54,561 bases of DNA. Source: Bigelowiella natans CCMP2755 (taxonomy: Eukaryota; Cercozoa; Chlorarachniophyceae). Positions 1-12,547 of this stretch are shown here, in pieces. The notes under the pieces were generated by a model. The model saw only the letters and a list, made by a program, of their open reading frames with translations, did no database searches and was not told the DNA's origin. The stretch covers positions 1 to 54,561 of the forward strand of contig ADNK01001713.1 of the NCBI GenBank assembly GCA_000320545.1, read 5' to 3'. How positions within the stretch are numbered: the stretch's first letter is position 1; every line of letters starts with the position of its first letter. The position numbers were made by a program, and so were the translations under genes.

Positions 1-769
1 ATGAGATAATAGGCGCCATAAAGCGGAACATCACGGTTTGATGCCGTGGGGGGGGGGCATTACTTGAAGGACCGCGAGAAGAGTCAGTAGAGACGCAAAG
101 ACCAAGTTACGCGTGAGCTGCTTCTTTCCAGATATTCGGTCTGAGGAAGCATGAAGGGTCAGGGGGGGGGGTGAGGGGAAGTGGATTCAGCGATATATGT
201 TCCCTTACAGGCCCTTATTTGTTTGTCAAAATGCCGTCAGGATGGCTTCACCTTCGACATCCTCTCCATCGTACATCATGGGAGATTTGTAGTCCAGGCC
301 GCTCTCACCATCCGTCTCATCATCTATTCAGCGGATAAGGTGGTGGTGAGTATTAGACGAACGTATCTCTTTACGCACGCACGCAGTTTTCGGGTAGACA
401 GCGAGGGAGAGAGAGGAAGGGAAGCGCAAGAAATTCCGTAAGCTCTTTATTTATATAACTCCTTCCACGATACGACGATATTTCGCATCAAACACGTAAT
501 AACAACGGATGCGAACAGTGGCGCAAATGATGGGGAAGTGCCACTAAGACCTGGATTCGAGTGCCCCTGCCGTCGGCCAATCTTCGAGTCGTCAGTGCCA
601 GATACCAACCTTGTTTAATTTCGATAAAATTGTTATGATGCTGCTCAGATATCGAATACGTGTGCCCATCCCCCCCCCGCAAAAGTCTGAAATTCGGAAG
701 AATTCACCAAAAACGACCTGTCGGTGTCGTCCCCATCTCCTGAGTAATTTCGCGAAACTGAGACGCTTC

Positions 770-1010
770 CTACATGCAGAAGCAAGGGCCGTACCAATTA
801 AAATAAGGATGCACTGTAACTTGCTGTGCACTTGTGGCGAGTGAATGTATGCTTTGCGTTCTTGGATCTCCATCCGACAGTTGCGAATCGTCAGATACAT
901 GGATGACACCATCGAAAGTGATTTCAAAGCACCTGCAGAAGTCTGGTACGGCCGTTGATACGAGGGAAACGTGTGGTAGATGTTGGAGCGCTTCTCGACC
1001 CCAAAGGTCT
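770..1010 (-). CDS. Candidate terminal exon, unrecognised
   Basis: On the minus strand one frame stays open from about 1010 to a TAG at 770-772 and reads like protein, with a mixed hydrophobic/acidic segment (ITFDGVIHVSDDSQ) and an aromatic end (PYFNWYGPCF). A longer overlapping frame (1266-592) is rich in Arg/Ser and less protein-like. Possible acceptors lie upstream (gaag before AGACC), but no joined exon was found. No family recognised; it could be chance. The rest of 1-2400 holds only short overlapping frames and, from 1500, CATG/TGCA-rich low-complexity DNA. Confidence 0.22.
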
Positions 1011-1739
1011 CTTCACTCTCCATCTCTGTTTCTCTAAAAGGTAGATCTCGAAGGGGGGGACGTGCACAACGGACTCCTCTCCGACGGTATGTTCCGGAAG
1101 GCAATATATACTGGATTTTAAAACTGCGACAACAAAAGTAAGTTACAATTCGCTCGAAAACGCCTCTTTCCAGCTCCAATCTGCAGGAATTTCCTTTGTA
1201 CTGGTCTCTTTTTCTCTTGGAATATAAAGAAGAGCTAAAATACTTGGGTAATGACCACTGCGACAATGCAATATGATGTCGTTATACCTAATTGAAAGCT
1301 TTTTTAGCTCTCAGTTGTCCGGAAAAGAGGCTGATTTTATCATTCGTACATCAATCTACAAACAACGACCCGTTCTTTTTTCTTTTGAGGTACTTGACCA
1401 AACTTACAGCAGGGCAATTATGCACTTGGAATTACATGAGCGACAAGTAAGAAAACGTGTCGCCGCTAGGCCGGTTGCATTTTCCGAAACTTCCCTGATT
1501 TTTCTCTGTTAGATTGAATTAAATCTTGTCGCAATATTTAAACGACAACATTTTGTGCATTTTTTTCATCATCCGACGAATCTCTGAACACACACATGGC
1601 AAATCTGACTCAGGTGAAATGAGGGCTCGGTGCCAGAGAAATAGCTGCCTCATGCGTCCAAGTGTCGGGTCATTTGCATGTTTGGGTACGCAGGGCGAAA
1701 GGCAAGGGATAATGGAAGAGACGGGGAAAGATGTCCAGA

Positions 1740-2195
1740 TGTTGGCACATTGTGCTCGATGCACAGCGAGGAGACAAGCACGATGGATGCACACCGTGGC
1801 TGGACGTGTGCTTCGCGGTTGCAGATCGCAGCAATGCACACATGCACGCATCAAGCCCAACAAACGTGTGCATGTCCATGTGTGTGTGTGCATGCACAAG
1901 CCAGATTGCAGACACAGCAAAATGATGCGCATGATGGTTTCAACACGTCACGTTGATGATTGTCATCATGGACATGGTGAAGAGTTGTTGTGCATGCACG
2001 CATGATGTTTTGCACACAACCGGCTTTGCACCGCAGCATGTGGAATTGCACTGTGCCACTACGCACAGCGCACAGTCACACTGTTCACGACATGGTGAAG
2101 ATCATCCACCATCATGTGGACAGACAATGAACGAAGACGCTGGTGTGCCAGCATGCAGGTTGAATGACCAAGCTAGCTAGCTAGCTAGCTAGCAA
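1740..2195. repeat. CATG/TGCA-rich low-complexity block with (GCTA)n
   Basis: The stretch is built from CATG, TGCA, GTGTG and ACATG words and ends in a (GCTA)n tract at about 2170-2193. Similar word use recurs at 13.4-14.2, 25.16-25.4, 41.3-41.6 and 43.9-44.2 kb. Many overlapping frames are open in it on both strands, which is a property of this composition and not evidence for a gene. Confidence 0.5.
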
Positions 2196-2410
2196 AGAAG
2201 ACTTGCGTAGGCACGTTCTCGAATTTGCGGGGTGTTACGGACAGGCCCCACAATGAACAGCAAAAACTGGCGAACGATTTTGTTTTTGCAAACGTGGAAT
2301 GCGTCGCGACGTACATCCGACAACTCTAGAGCTGAAACTGAAACAGACACCATTTAAGCGTTGCGCAGCCGCAGCTTTGCGCAGCCACACTAGCAGGCAA
2401 TAACGAAAGA

Positions 2411-2690
2411 CATGTATTACCAATATTACTGTGTCTATTATGCCAGCAGGTTGTTGAATCGATGGCATAGTGATCTGTTCTCCACATCGAATCACGCTCG
2501 ATTCGGTCGAGTTGTGCACATCTAACCCTAACCCTAGCCCGAATCAACATGTATTTTATTGCATGAAACACACCATAGCGGAAACCAACAGATTCAACAT
2601 TAGCGCTGTAGCCGCTGCATTGCATAGCTACATTAGGATGACTATTGAAATTATTTAATCACTTCATTACATCCGTCTAATATACAATTG
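2411..2690 (+). mobile_element. Dispersed repeat copy A
   Basis: The copy carries the family word ATTACTGTGTCTATTATG near 2426 and, about 245 bases on, the end word TTCATTACATCCGTCT near 2664. Between them TTGCATAGCTACATTAGG and GGATGACTATTGAAA align with the reverse complement of 19220-19360. A short telomere-like run (CTAACCCTAACCCTAG) sits inside at about 2523-2537. No coding capacity is visible; a non-autonomous element is likely. Confidence 0.5.
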
Positions 2691-2868
2691 AACCCAATGC
2701 TGCGTGAATTACTGTTAGCTTCGTGTTATTTCGGCATCGATTTGAGAGTCGAATTGCGCCCTTTACAGGGCGGAAGGGTATTGGGTGACATATCGAATTA
2801 AAATATATGGATGGTCCCTCACGCAGAGTTGATGCGTGGAAGGGAAATAATACTAATGTGAGCTACGC

Positions 2869-4281
2869 TCAAAGAGCAATGCTATCTCCAAACGCTACCG
2901 AGCTAACTTCGCGAGCCCCCGAAATCGAATGGTCGATCGACGACTCCTTGATGTCGGAAAGAGGTTGATGTATGCGGATGTTTCTGCCACTTCCTTCACC
3001 TGTAACAGATTTCTCGCCTAATTGTTGCTTCTCATCGGTAGGGATAGTCTCGAATGAAGTATCCGATCCTATCAAGTCTAACTGCCCACTACTAGTGAGT
3101 GTTTCACGCATCTTAATACCCCTCGTGCTGATGAGCCCTAAACGACCGTGATAGCTGGGCAGTGCGGATTCAAGCCCCGACCGGTTACTTTTAACGATGT
3201 TGCTGGAAGGGCGCCAGGGCCGAGATGCACGCTTGCTATTGCTATCATAGCTCCCATTCCTGGAACCTTTAGATTCCATATCCCCCAGGGCTATGGAGCC
3301 CCTGCTATCGAGTTGAAAGCGGCTGGAAGTAGACGTGCCGACGCTGTTCATACTTCCAATGCTGATCTTTTTACCCCCGCGCCTTCTGGACGCTGAGAAA
3401 TGATAATCATCAATATTGGCGACCATGTTGACGACAAGGATAGAAATATGATGGTGGTGGTGACTATGCTCGAATCTATTTCGCTCTCCACGAGGGAGGG
3501 GGGTTAGGGGAGCTTGCCATTCTCTGTATCTGTATTTCATATTTAGATTTGCGTATGTCCATGTGTGTGTGTGTGTGTGTGTGTGTGCATGTGCGTGAGT
3601 GATCCTGAACGTCCTAACTCAAGCGCGAGGCTCTTACACTCGCATTGACATGAATCCCACCTTGCGACGAAGTGACCACCTTATTGATGGTTTTCCAATA
3701 GAGCTTGAGGAGTACGCAGAGTGCTATCACCTGTCATCGTCATTACATGATGGAAAATGGTGACAGTATGAAGAAGATGACAACACGAATCTCATGGAAA
3801 AAGACGCAGAAAGATCAGGTTCTTACTCCCTTATGCGACTGCGTTTATCGCTGCGTGGCGAATATGAAAGGTAAGAACATGGATAGGAGCAGGCATGGAG
3901 ACACTAAGGAAGGGGGGGGGGGGGGGGCGACTAGTGCTCATTACCTCCCCCATGTAGTAAACAGCAGTAAGTATCAACAGGGTCATATGCTGCTTGTAAA
4001 AAATGGAAGCCAACGCATATGTAGCGCCCTGTAGGAAATGGCAGCCGGTCGTGGCCATGGGTCTCGAGCGGAACTTTAATGCGGCCTTCTTCCGCTTATC
4101 GAGCTCGGTTGCCCCGACCCCGAGCATCATCTTCGAAATCCTGAGCCCGTAAAACATGATGCTGCATGTGAGGGCGGCGTAAACCAAGGCCACACACATA
4201 CTCGGGTATAGCGGGTTGGATATTGTGAAGCTGAAATAGCCAAAGAGCGACCATGCGAGGGCCTGGAATAGAGGACATCAA

Positions 4282-4332
<51 letters not shown>

Positions 4333-5825
4333 TGTGTATTATTCCTCTAGTGCATGGGTTGTCCCTACTCTTCGCTGTTCCGGTCTCTGTGCCACAACAT
4401 CTTTCTTCTTCTCTCCACTAACTCTCTCTCGCTCGCTCCTCGTCCCCCCCCCCCCCCGTCGCTGGCCCCTCCCTCTTACCATTCCGGAAATATTGACAAT
4501 TATGTAGGGTATCTTGACTCTCTGGAAGGGGTTCTTGGACAGCTTGTTGTTGTGGACCACCGACAGCCACTGGAACGCCGGGTAGGAAAACACCCAAAAT
4601 ATTATCGAGTAGGGTATGGCAAGCAGCACAAGGAGAAAAGCCGGGTGCACGTCGTCCGCTGCAGAGAAGGACTCCGCGATGCCAGAGAGTAGCAGCGAGG
4701 AAACAACCCGGAGCACTGACGTCGCAATAACAGCCACGTGCAGGAGCGTCCGCCACTCACCTAAGTTGATCTTCTTGGCGCGGTAGAGCCGCCATACCTG
4801 GTAGCTGGCAAAGCAGCCGACTACAATGTAGACAACGGATGACATAACGTAGACATATCCAAGTCGGCTGGGCTCTCCCTTTTCATCAGGACTGTCGCTT
4901 TGACGGTTCTCCCGGTGGTAGGCCACGACAGCAAACTCGGTGAGGTGTGAGCACACACACACTGCGTTGCGGCTGCTGTGGGCAGCCGCAGCCTCAGCCG
5001 CATTTGTCGGAGCACGCGTCCAGTTCAGCCTACACCCTTCATCGCTAAACCTCGAGATGGCCGGGTCCCAGAAGTAGCAGCCGGCATTCTCTCTCGCAGC
5101 AGCGGAGCCATCATTCAACGGGAATTCTATGGAAACAGATTGGCCTGGCGCAAAGGCTCGCACACGCACATCGCTAGAACGGCGAGCCTCAGTGCTGCTT
5201 CCGTTGTTGCCAGACCCGCCTCCACTGCTACTGCTGCTGCTGCTTGCATTGCGGGTGTAGAGGTTCACCGAATTGATGCCCGAGAGCATGCGGCCCTTAC
5301 CGTTCCTTCTGTCGCCGCTCTGGCTCGCCACAGCAGCCGGCCGGCACAGTCGCACTGCGGACACGTTTGCAGCGATTGAGCTGATGGTAATCCGTTGCTC
5401 TTGCCTGGCCAACGACGACGAAGAGGACTGAGTGAGAGCGGGGACGACGACCGTTGTGTTTCCGACGGTCGCGTGTGCCGAGGAGTCGGCGAATGCTTTT
5501 GACGCACCAGCCTGGAAGTTTGACGTGTCGTAGCTGACTGGGTCGCCCTCAGGCGGGATCGCGTTGCTCGCCAGCTGCAGTAGCCGATCGAAGAGATCTA
5601 GCACGCCGTTGACCGCTTGGCACTCTGGTGGTCAGGTGGGGATGAGGGAGAGAGCGGATGGGAATGTTGGCATGGGGAACTGACACCACCTAAATTCTGC
5701 TTCTCATCGCATTTTTCTACGTCCATGAAATGGGGGGTGGTTGTCTCCATGTGTGACTGGAACATGCAACCAACTAATATGTCGGCTTGTTACACACCTC
5801 TCTCTCCCTATTTTTCTTCTTTGCA

Positions 5826-5870
<45 letters not shown>

Positions 5871-6776
5871 CCTCCCCCCCTCCTCTAACTTGCACTAACC
5901 TGCGGAGCTTGATGCCGGTGCTGGAGGAGTCTCACTTGCTGCTTGTACAGATGCGGCATGCTTGGAACGCACAGCTGCTTGTCTGGCCTCGTCATTATCA
6001 GCAGCGTCTAGTGAGTAAGAAGAGAGCGAGAGGAGATTCGACAGCGTTTGTGCGGTATTTTTCCCTCGTTGCGAGGTAGGGAAGAGCTCTTCTGCGTCAG
6101 CAGCTTCAAGCAGTAGCCCAGTGGTGTTGGCAAGTCGTTCAATACTGGGCATTTAGCAGCAGAGGGGGAAGGTTAGTAGCGACACGGTGTTGTGAACGGG
6201 GGGTGTTATTGTATCAAGGAAGACGAACGAAAGGGGGGGGAGGGAGGACGGCTTTGGAATGGCGCTACTGATGAAACGAACAAGTGCAGCAAATCAGACA
6301 GAAAGGGAAAATTGCACTTTGCAGAATAACGACGCAGTGTTGTCTCCCCTCCCCTCCCACCCCTCCCACCCCTTTCATTTCCGCTCTGAACTGCCTCTAT
6401 TGACCTCCTGGCGGAGACGTTTGCGGAAGGGGAGGCTGTGAGTTCGGCCAAGGTCTGCGCCCCCTGCGCCCCAGCCCCGGATATTACTGCTGGAGACGCA
6501 GCAAGGGCGTTCATCTTGGTGTCTAAAGCGGCCCATATACTGCTGGATAGATCTGCAATCGTTGTCGTTGTGGTGGTCGCTGTACCCGAAGTGACACTAT
6601 CGCCGGCGCTCTGGCCCTCTACTATGGCGGCAAGATCGCCTTCGCAGGAGCTTATCTCAACCAGGGATTCCCAGGGGATAGGCCGTGCCTGTGGTGGTGG
6701 TGATTAAGGTCAGGGCAGTCTGTTTGGAGGGACTGGACGGTGTTCAGAAATAATAAAACATACACTAACACACACA

Positions 6777-6835
<59 letters not shown>

Positions 6836-9800
6836 GGGGGGAAGATATTATCGAAGCGTGGGAGACGGGGGATGCCAGTTCAGCATGATGTGAGTGCGGA
6901 CCACAAGAGCAATAACACCAATATTTTCAAAAGCGTTGTCGCTCGGAAGAGGCGTGCGCGCGCACTGCTGCATACTCACAATATCAAGGCTGTAGTCGAT
7001 CGTGCGAAGTGCATCAGTGAAGCGCTCCTCAAGCTCCAGTGCGAGCAGCATCTCCGTCACCGCGTCTGACACATGGAGCCGGCTGCTACGGGACGGTGGC
7101 AGCGTGCTGGAACTATCAATCACGGCCCTCAACTTGGCCACGGCGGCATGCGTACGATTGCACTCCAGCTGTTTCTGAGCTACCGGATCCAACGACCCCT
7201 CACTCTCTCCAGCATCGTCATTGAAGACAGAAGTCGTAACAATCACGCTTCGTATAGAGCGGGAGGCCTCCCCTCCAATGGAATCTCTTACCATCGTGAG
7301 GATGGTGAGATTTCCGGCAGGTAGGGTTAGGGTAAGAAGGTTGCTCGAGGAGAAGCTAGACAACAATAAGGGCGGGGAGCTCTGCTTTAGCCGGTAGGCA
7401 AACTGGTAGCGGAGGGGCAGGAGGTCAGCACTCGCCGCAGCCTCGAGCTGGAAGCTTTGGGAGTAGGCGATTCCGGTCGGTGGCGTCACCGTGAGCGAAG
7501 TAATCTTAGGAACGGATGCAATGACGACGGAGGTGGACGCCGCAGCAGCCGTGCCCGCCAGCACATCTGTGACTCCCACGGTGAAAGTGAAGGCGCCCTC
7601 CCCCAGCTTGCTAGCTTGGATTTGCAGCGTCGCGCGCGATGGAATTTCTACACCAACTTTCGCCCCGCCCCCTGGCGACGCTACCACTGACCAGTTGTAG
7701 ACCATCTCCCCCCCCCTTAGGGCAGCGCTGCTGCTGTACGCATCCACCGTGATCTCGAGATTTCTGGAGACACTAAGGACGCTCGGGTGCTCACGTAGAG
7801 CCACGTCAGGCACCGCCCCGGGCCGAACCTGCAGCATCGCCGACGCAGTGGACGTGCGAGATATCCACTCGGTGCTCACTGAGTAATTCATGGAGAGGCG
7901 GAGGGTGTGGCCTGATTGCATTAGGCTGGCATCGAGGACCGGCTGCGAGGAGAGGGGAGACGAAAGGCCGAAAGGGCAGGGTACCCAAGACGACGACCCT
8001 GCAGTTCGTCGCTCGCATGTCCAAAGCCACGTAGCTTCTCCCTGCGCATAGTCTGGATCATAAGACCCCGAGCCATCGAGCTGATACGATTCCCCTGCCC
8101 GCACATCCCTCGATGCCCCACCGCGGATTACGGCCACCAGCGGCGACGCGAGCGTTTGCAGGGTCAGGTTGACAGCGAAGTACGGCCTCTCGTCGCCGTA
8201 TGCACTCCGCATGTCCGCCTCGAATCGGAACGTGTATTCCCTGGAGGCGGTGAGGGTACCGGGCGGGAGATAAAGATCGCGTCTGGTGGTGGCTATCGCT
8301 CCTCCGGCCATTGCTGCTGGCCAGGGGACGGAATGAACCACGCCATCTCGCGACTTCGCACGGAGTGTCCATTTGTAAGAAAAGGACGCTCGTTGCTGCG
8401 CCGTGATGTTCCGAGGGTCAGGGTGGCGAATGTGGGCGCGAACCCACGCCCCAGCGCCGGGGCGAAAGGGTTCAGGAGCTTCCACAGTGATAGCGGGGGA
8501 GGGGCGGTGATAGATAGTCGCAGCCTGGGCCTTGCAAACCGTGATCTGTGTCTCATTGAACAACGCACAAGCATGGATCCACAGCTCGTGTGACGGCTGG
8601 CCGCCAAGTAGAGCGGTAAGATTTCGCGACTTCATCGTCAGCTGCGAGGAGGTGCTGATGGGAGGGCTGCCGTCTGGGTCATACCGCCACCACATGGAGG
8701 AGACGGGGTACGCCTTGCAGAGAGCTTCCGCGCGGAAGGTCAACGTCGCGTGCGCCCATCCCGAGGAAGGGCCTTTTATTTGGATGCAATCCCTCAGCAC
8801 CTCCAGGGCGACTGCTGATGGAGAGATCGTCGCTGGCGCTGCTGTGACAGGGCTGGCAGTTGTAGGTGCTGCCGTGCGAGGCGCCAGAGTGGCGGGCGCT
8901 GCAGTCACTGGGGCAGCTGTGATAGGTGTGGCGGTGGGAACGCTAGTAGCCGGTGAGCTCGTGTAGGTGAGGGGTGTGGAACTAGGGGAGGAGGAGGGAG
9001 TCATGGAGGGCGCAGAAGAAGGCGCATTTGAATGCGGAGAGGAGGAGGGAGTCATGGAGGGACAGCATGAGGGCGCAGAAGAAGGCGCATTTGAATGCGG
9101 AGAGGAGGAGGGAGTCATGGAGGGCGTCGAAGAAGGCGCATTTGATTGTGAAGAGGAGAAGGGAGCGATAGAGGGACGGCATGAGGGCGCAGAAGAAGGC
9201 GCATTTGAATGCGGAGAGGAGGAGGGAGTCATGGAAGGTGTAGAAGAAGGCGCATTTGATTGCGGAGAGGAGGAGGGAGTGATAGAGGGACAGCATGAGG
9301 GCGCAGAAGAAGGCGCGTTTGAATGCGGAGAGGAGGAGGGAGTGATAGAGGGACAGCATGAGGGCGCAGAAGAAGGCGCATTTGAATGCGGAGAGGAGGA
9401 GGGAGCGATGGAGGGCGCATTGGAATGCGGAGAGGAGGAGGGAGTGACCGAAGGTGAGTATAAGGGCGCAGAAGAAGGCATAGAAGAGGGCGAAGATGAA
9501 GGCGCATTCGAATATGGACTAGCTGTGGTTGGAACACGCGTGACGGTGACTGCTTTGTAGGACACGAAAAGCTCGTGCACCTCTGCTGTGCTGAGTGCGT
9601 AGTCGTAGATCATCACGTCGTCTATCCATCTGCACGCACACACATATGGATATAATCTTACGCATTAGACTCAAATCCGCACAAACCGGGATGTTACAGT
9701 AGCAGTATCAGTAGCGCGCACAGTCTTGCCACGCACATATTAGAGGGAAATTGCGGGCGGAGGGTGTACCCAGGAAGATGGGAAAGCGACCAAAAGAATC

Positions 9801-10995
9801 ATAAAAACAAATGAAATACATCCGAATAAAAGGGAGCAGCGAAAACAAGAACTGCTACACCCAGATAGAATAACCACAAACTGCAGTGGCAGCGTCGTTT
9901 CATCATCATTGTCGTGGCTCGCAAATACCCGTTGAAATCGCCATGGTCTCTTCCCTCCCGCTGCCCGATCTCGAGCGGGCCAGTATCGACGAACAGGGCG
10001 AGGGGCGGCGTGGAATCGACGATCTGCGTGACCTGGCCATTCAAATAGAAGACGGACCGACCGGTCGTCACGTTGAAGGTTCCGACGAAGTGGTTCCAGT
10101 TTGTGGTCTCTCGAGTGTCAACCATGGCGCATGCACTATCAACCCATTGGCCATCGCTCCTGTAGACCGCGAAGCAGATATTGCGGGAGTTCGTGCTGGC
10201 ACTTCCCAGGATGTAGGCCGTGTATTTGCTCACGAGCTGCAGCATGCCGGGGTACATACCTGGCACCGCAGACTTCACCCAAGCCGCAACTGTAACGCCA
10301 TTTTCGGGCTGTGGGCCATTAGGGAAGCGGGCGTAGCCTCGAGTAGGAGTAGAGTAAATGTCATTCGTTACGTTGGATTCCACGCGCAGCGCCCGAGAGT
10401 CAACCGAGCCTGCTGTGCGCGGTGTGGAGGCGACCCCCACGCCGTAGCCGGGATAGAGCTGACCTGTACCATTGCTCGAGTCGTTAAAGTTGCCCTCAAA
10501 CTTGTACCACGCGAGGAGGTGCTCGTGCTGCGGGGGCTGGGGACGTTCAAACCGGACGGACGCGTACGTGCAGCATGACGCTCGCACCAGCGCCGAGTTG
10601 CAGGTATTCGGGTGTCCCGCGCAGTTGAAGTATGCGGCCGATGAATCCCGGTAGAAAAAACAGTGCGCACATGAGCTTAGGACGGATTGCGCGTCCGGCT
10701 TGGAGCAGAGCTCCTGGCCGTGGCTCTCGCACACCTTCCGCGCATCTTCCATCGAGGGACACGAAATCGCTTGGCCAGTGCTCGAGTTTGTGCAAGAGCG
10801 CTCGAGAACCTCGAAGTAGGGAGAGCGATTTACCACCGTTGGGGAAGTCGTAGGTGCAATTGGAGAGCTGGTTATGGGGGAGAGGGTGGATGGTGACACC
10901 GAGCCGCCGGGGTGCTCGAAGCCTAGATAGTCGATGCACACGCAGTGGACATTGCCCGTGTTGTAGTTGTCTTGCGTAACCTTGAACCGGTAGCA
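2869..10995 (-). CDS. Adhesion-GPCR-like receptor (LamG, REJ, GPS, 7TM)
   Basis: Large multi-exon membrane protein, probably a surface receptor. Exons in sense order are 10995-9929, 9629-6980, 6688-6405, 6144-5900, 5624-4480 and 4262-3945, all joining in phase, then a terminal exon ending at 2869 whose acceptor is unclear. The first exons encode a Cys-containing ectodomain and a LamG/concanavalin-like domain (NHFVGTFNVTTGRS, then NGWIDDVMIYDYALS across the splice). A long Ser/Pro/Thr linker follows, then a REJ-type region (QLDGSGSYDPD). The 5624-4480 exon holds a GPS site (CYFWDP then CVCSHLTEFAVVAY, with the HLT cleavage triplet), followed by seven hydrophobic segments spread over this and the next exon. 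The helices recall the THH1/TOM1 fold more than animal family-B receptors, an impression only. A Ser-rich cytoplasmic tail closes the protein. The N-terminus is not located; candidates lie at 11.1-11.4 or 11.7-12.0 kb. Confidence 0.82.
3563..3590. repeat. (GT)n microsatellite in receptor intron
   Basis: A GT dinucleotide run in the last, poorly resolved intron of the receptor gene. A poly-G run (about 16 G) lies at 3911-3927 just after the preceding donor. Confidence 0.8.
8985..9500 (-). repeat. Coding minisatellite, Ser/Pro linker
   Basis: Imperfect tandem units of roughly 45-66 bases share the plus-strand core GAAGAAGGCGCATTTGAATG. On the minus (coding) strand they encode repeats of the type APSSSPHSN and TPSSSP between LamG and REJ of the receptor. 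Units differ by a short GACAGCATGAGG-type insert that encodes a Cys-Cys-Pro-Ser variant. The array keeps the frame open in the antisense direction too, giving a false Glu/Gly-rich plus-strand frame. Confidence 0.85.
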
Positions 10996-11106
10996 CTGAG
11001 AAACACCACGCAGCCATACACACTCAGGAAGCACAACGTGCAAATTCAAGCCACGCGCATTTCATAGCTTGTGTGTTTGTAAAAATTTTTGATCGATGTC
11101 TTTAAT

Positions 11107-11109
11107 TAA

Positions 11110-11147
<38 letters not shown>
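11107..11147. repeat. (TG)n microsatellite
   Basis: TG dinucleotide run immediately upstream (in gene sense) of the first mapped receptor exon, probably inside its 5' intron. Confidence 0.8.
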
Positions 11148-11613
11148 GTGAGTATGCAAGCGCGCATGTCTATGATCTTTTTTCAGATTAAGAACGAGGA
11201 AAGGCATGAGACATTCTTTGACCTTGTAACTCGTGGTACCCGTCAATGAGAAGCGTCGTATTTCTTGATCTGCCCATGCTACCTGCCTGCTCGGCATACA
11301 ACGAAACAACTGCAGTCAAGTCGAGGAGGGATAACAGTGGGCAAAAAAGATCGCTAACACGCATTGGCATGTTGGTTTGTTGGGGTTTGGTATCCCGCCA
11401 ATTGTCATTATTCGGTATATAAGTTAGAAGTCAGCGAGAACAGTTCTTCGCTGTATCTGAAGTCAAGGAAAATACCGATGATTTGTGTTCCGCTGTAGGA
11501 CACTTTTTTTCACTTTTATTATGTCGACTACAAAACCGACTTCGGTGTTTTCAATGCCCTACCATGCGGACAAACAGCTGGAAGAACAAGCTATTGCCAC
11601 CATTTTCCAAAGT

Positions 11614-11647
<34 letters not shown>

Positions 11648-11708
11648 CGACCCTGTTTGTGAATCGAGGGTAACCCAGTCAGTATCTATATTTGGGGCTG
11701 TCAGGCTA

Positions 11709-11978
11709 TTACACCAACTCGCTGTAGAGCCTGATTAAGAAGGGGGAAATATGTTGATTGTACGCCACGTATGCTTCATACTCACAAGTTCGGTCGCTCG
11801 TGAGGCCATTGACACTCTCAAGGTCACCAATGGTTGCTACATATATCACCCTGAATCTCCCAGTCCATAGGGGCGCGGCTACTGTGTGATAGACCATTTC
11901 GACTGAATTTAATGAAATAGCCCGTAATAGCCGTGTCTGACAAGAACTCCCAAGCCTAACATTATCGGTAGAAGCCAC
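11709..11978 (-). CDS. Possible upstream exon, unrecognised
   Basis: A minus-strand frame of about 89 codons looks protein-like (VYHTVAAPLWTGRFRVIYVA, then SVNGLTSDRT) and contains a good donor, GTGAGTATG, after ACTT near 11788. It lies upstream of the receptor on the same strand and could be one of its missing 5' exons or a separate small gene. No domain recognised. The first coding base is not determined, since the frame opens without a convincing ATG. Confidence 0.3.
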   Translation of the reverse strand: MASTDNVRLGSSCQTRLLRAISLNSVEMVYHTVAAPLWTGRFRVIYVATIGDLESVNGLTSDRTCEYEAYVAYNQHISPFLIRLYSELV

Positions 11979-11999
11979 TTAGCCGTGGTAGATTTTGAA

Positions 12000-12451
12000 A
12001 CACTGAGAGGGGTTAAATGCCAAATGCCAAACTAACCAGCGCATTAGCTTGCACGCCGGATCCTCCACAAGGTTCGCTTATCCAAGTTCCAGTTTCTTGG
12101 AAGCCATCCTGTAAAGGCTTATTGCCGTGGGACGCCCCCCCAAAAGCCTCGCTATGTATAGTTGAAGAAGAAAACAGAGAGGAAGATAGATGGTGCTGGG
12201 ATGAGATATATCAGGCTGTGGTAAAAATCCGATCAATCCGCATTCATTCATCAATTTCGTCGCAGTTAGCAAGCGCAGATATTTCGGCAGGGGGTACGGG
12301 GGGGGCATTCATAATTTCTTCCTTACCCACAATTAGGACACGTATTGGAACTGCAGGCCGTGGAGTCGATGCATACATACGTAGCTGTCGTCTGTGAGAC
12401 AGAATTGAAGCTCATCTTATGCGCTAATGATTTTATCTCTATGTGTGTATG

Positions 12452-12493
<42 letters not shown>

Positions 12494-12510
12494 GGTTGGT
12501 GGGTGGATGG

Positions 12511-12547
<37 letters not shown>

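Noticed and set aside
592-1266. 224-codon minus-strand frame
   Set aside because: Arg/Ser-rich composition, no domain and no splice partner; another frame over the same DNA looks more protein-like.
2523-2537. Telomere-like CTAACCCTAACCCTAG
   Set aside because: Only two repeats inside a dispersed-repeat copy; no telomere or healed break is implied.
8967-9560. Long plus-strand Glu/Gly-rich frame
   Set aside because: It is the antisense of the Ser/Pro minisatellite of the receptor; a repeat unit free of stops in one frame is often free in another.
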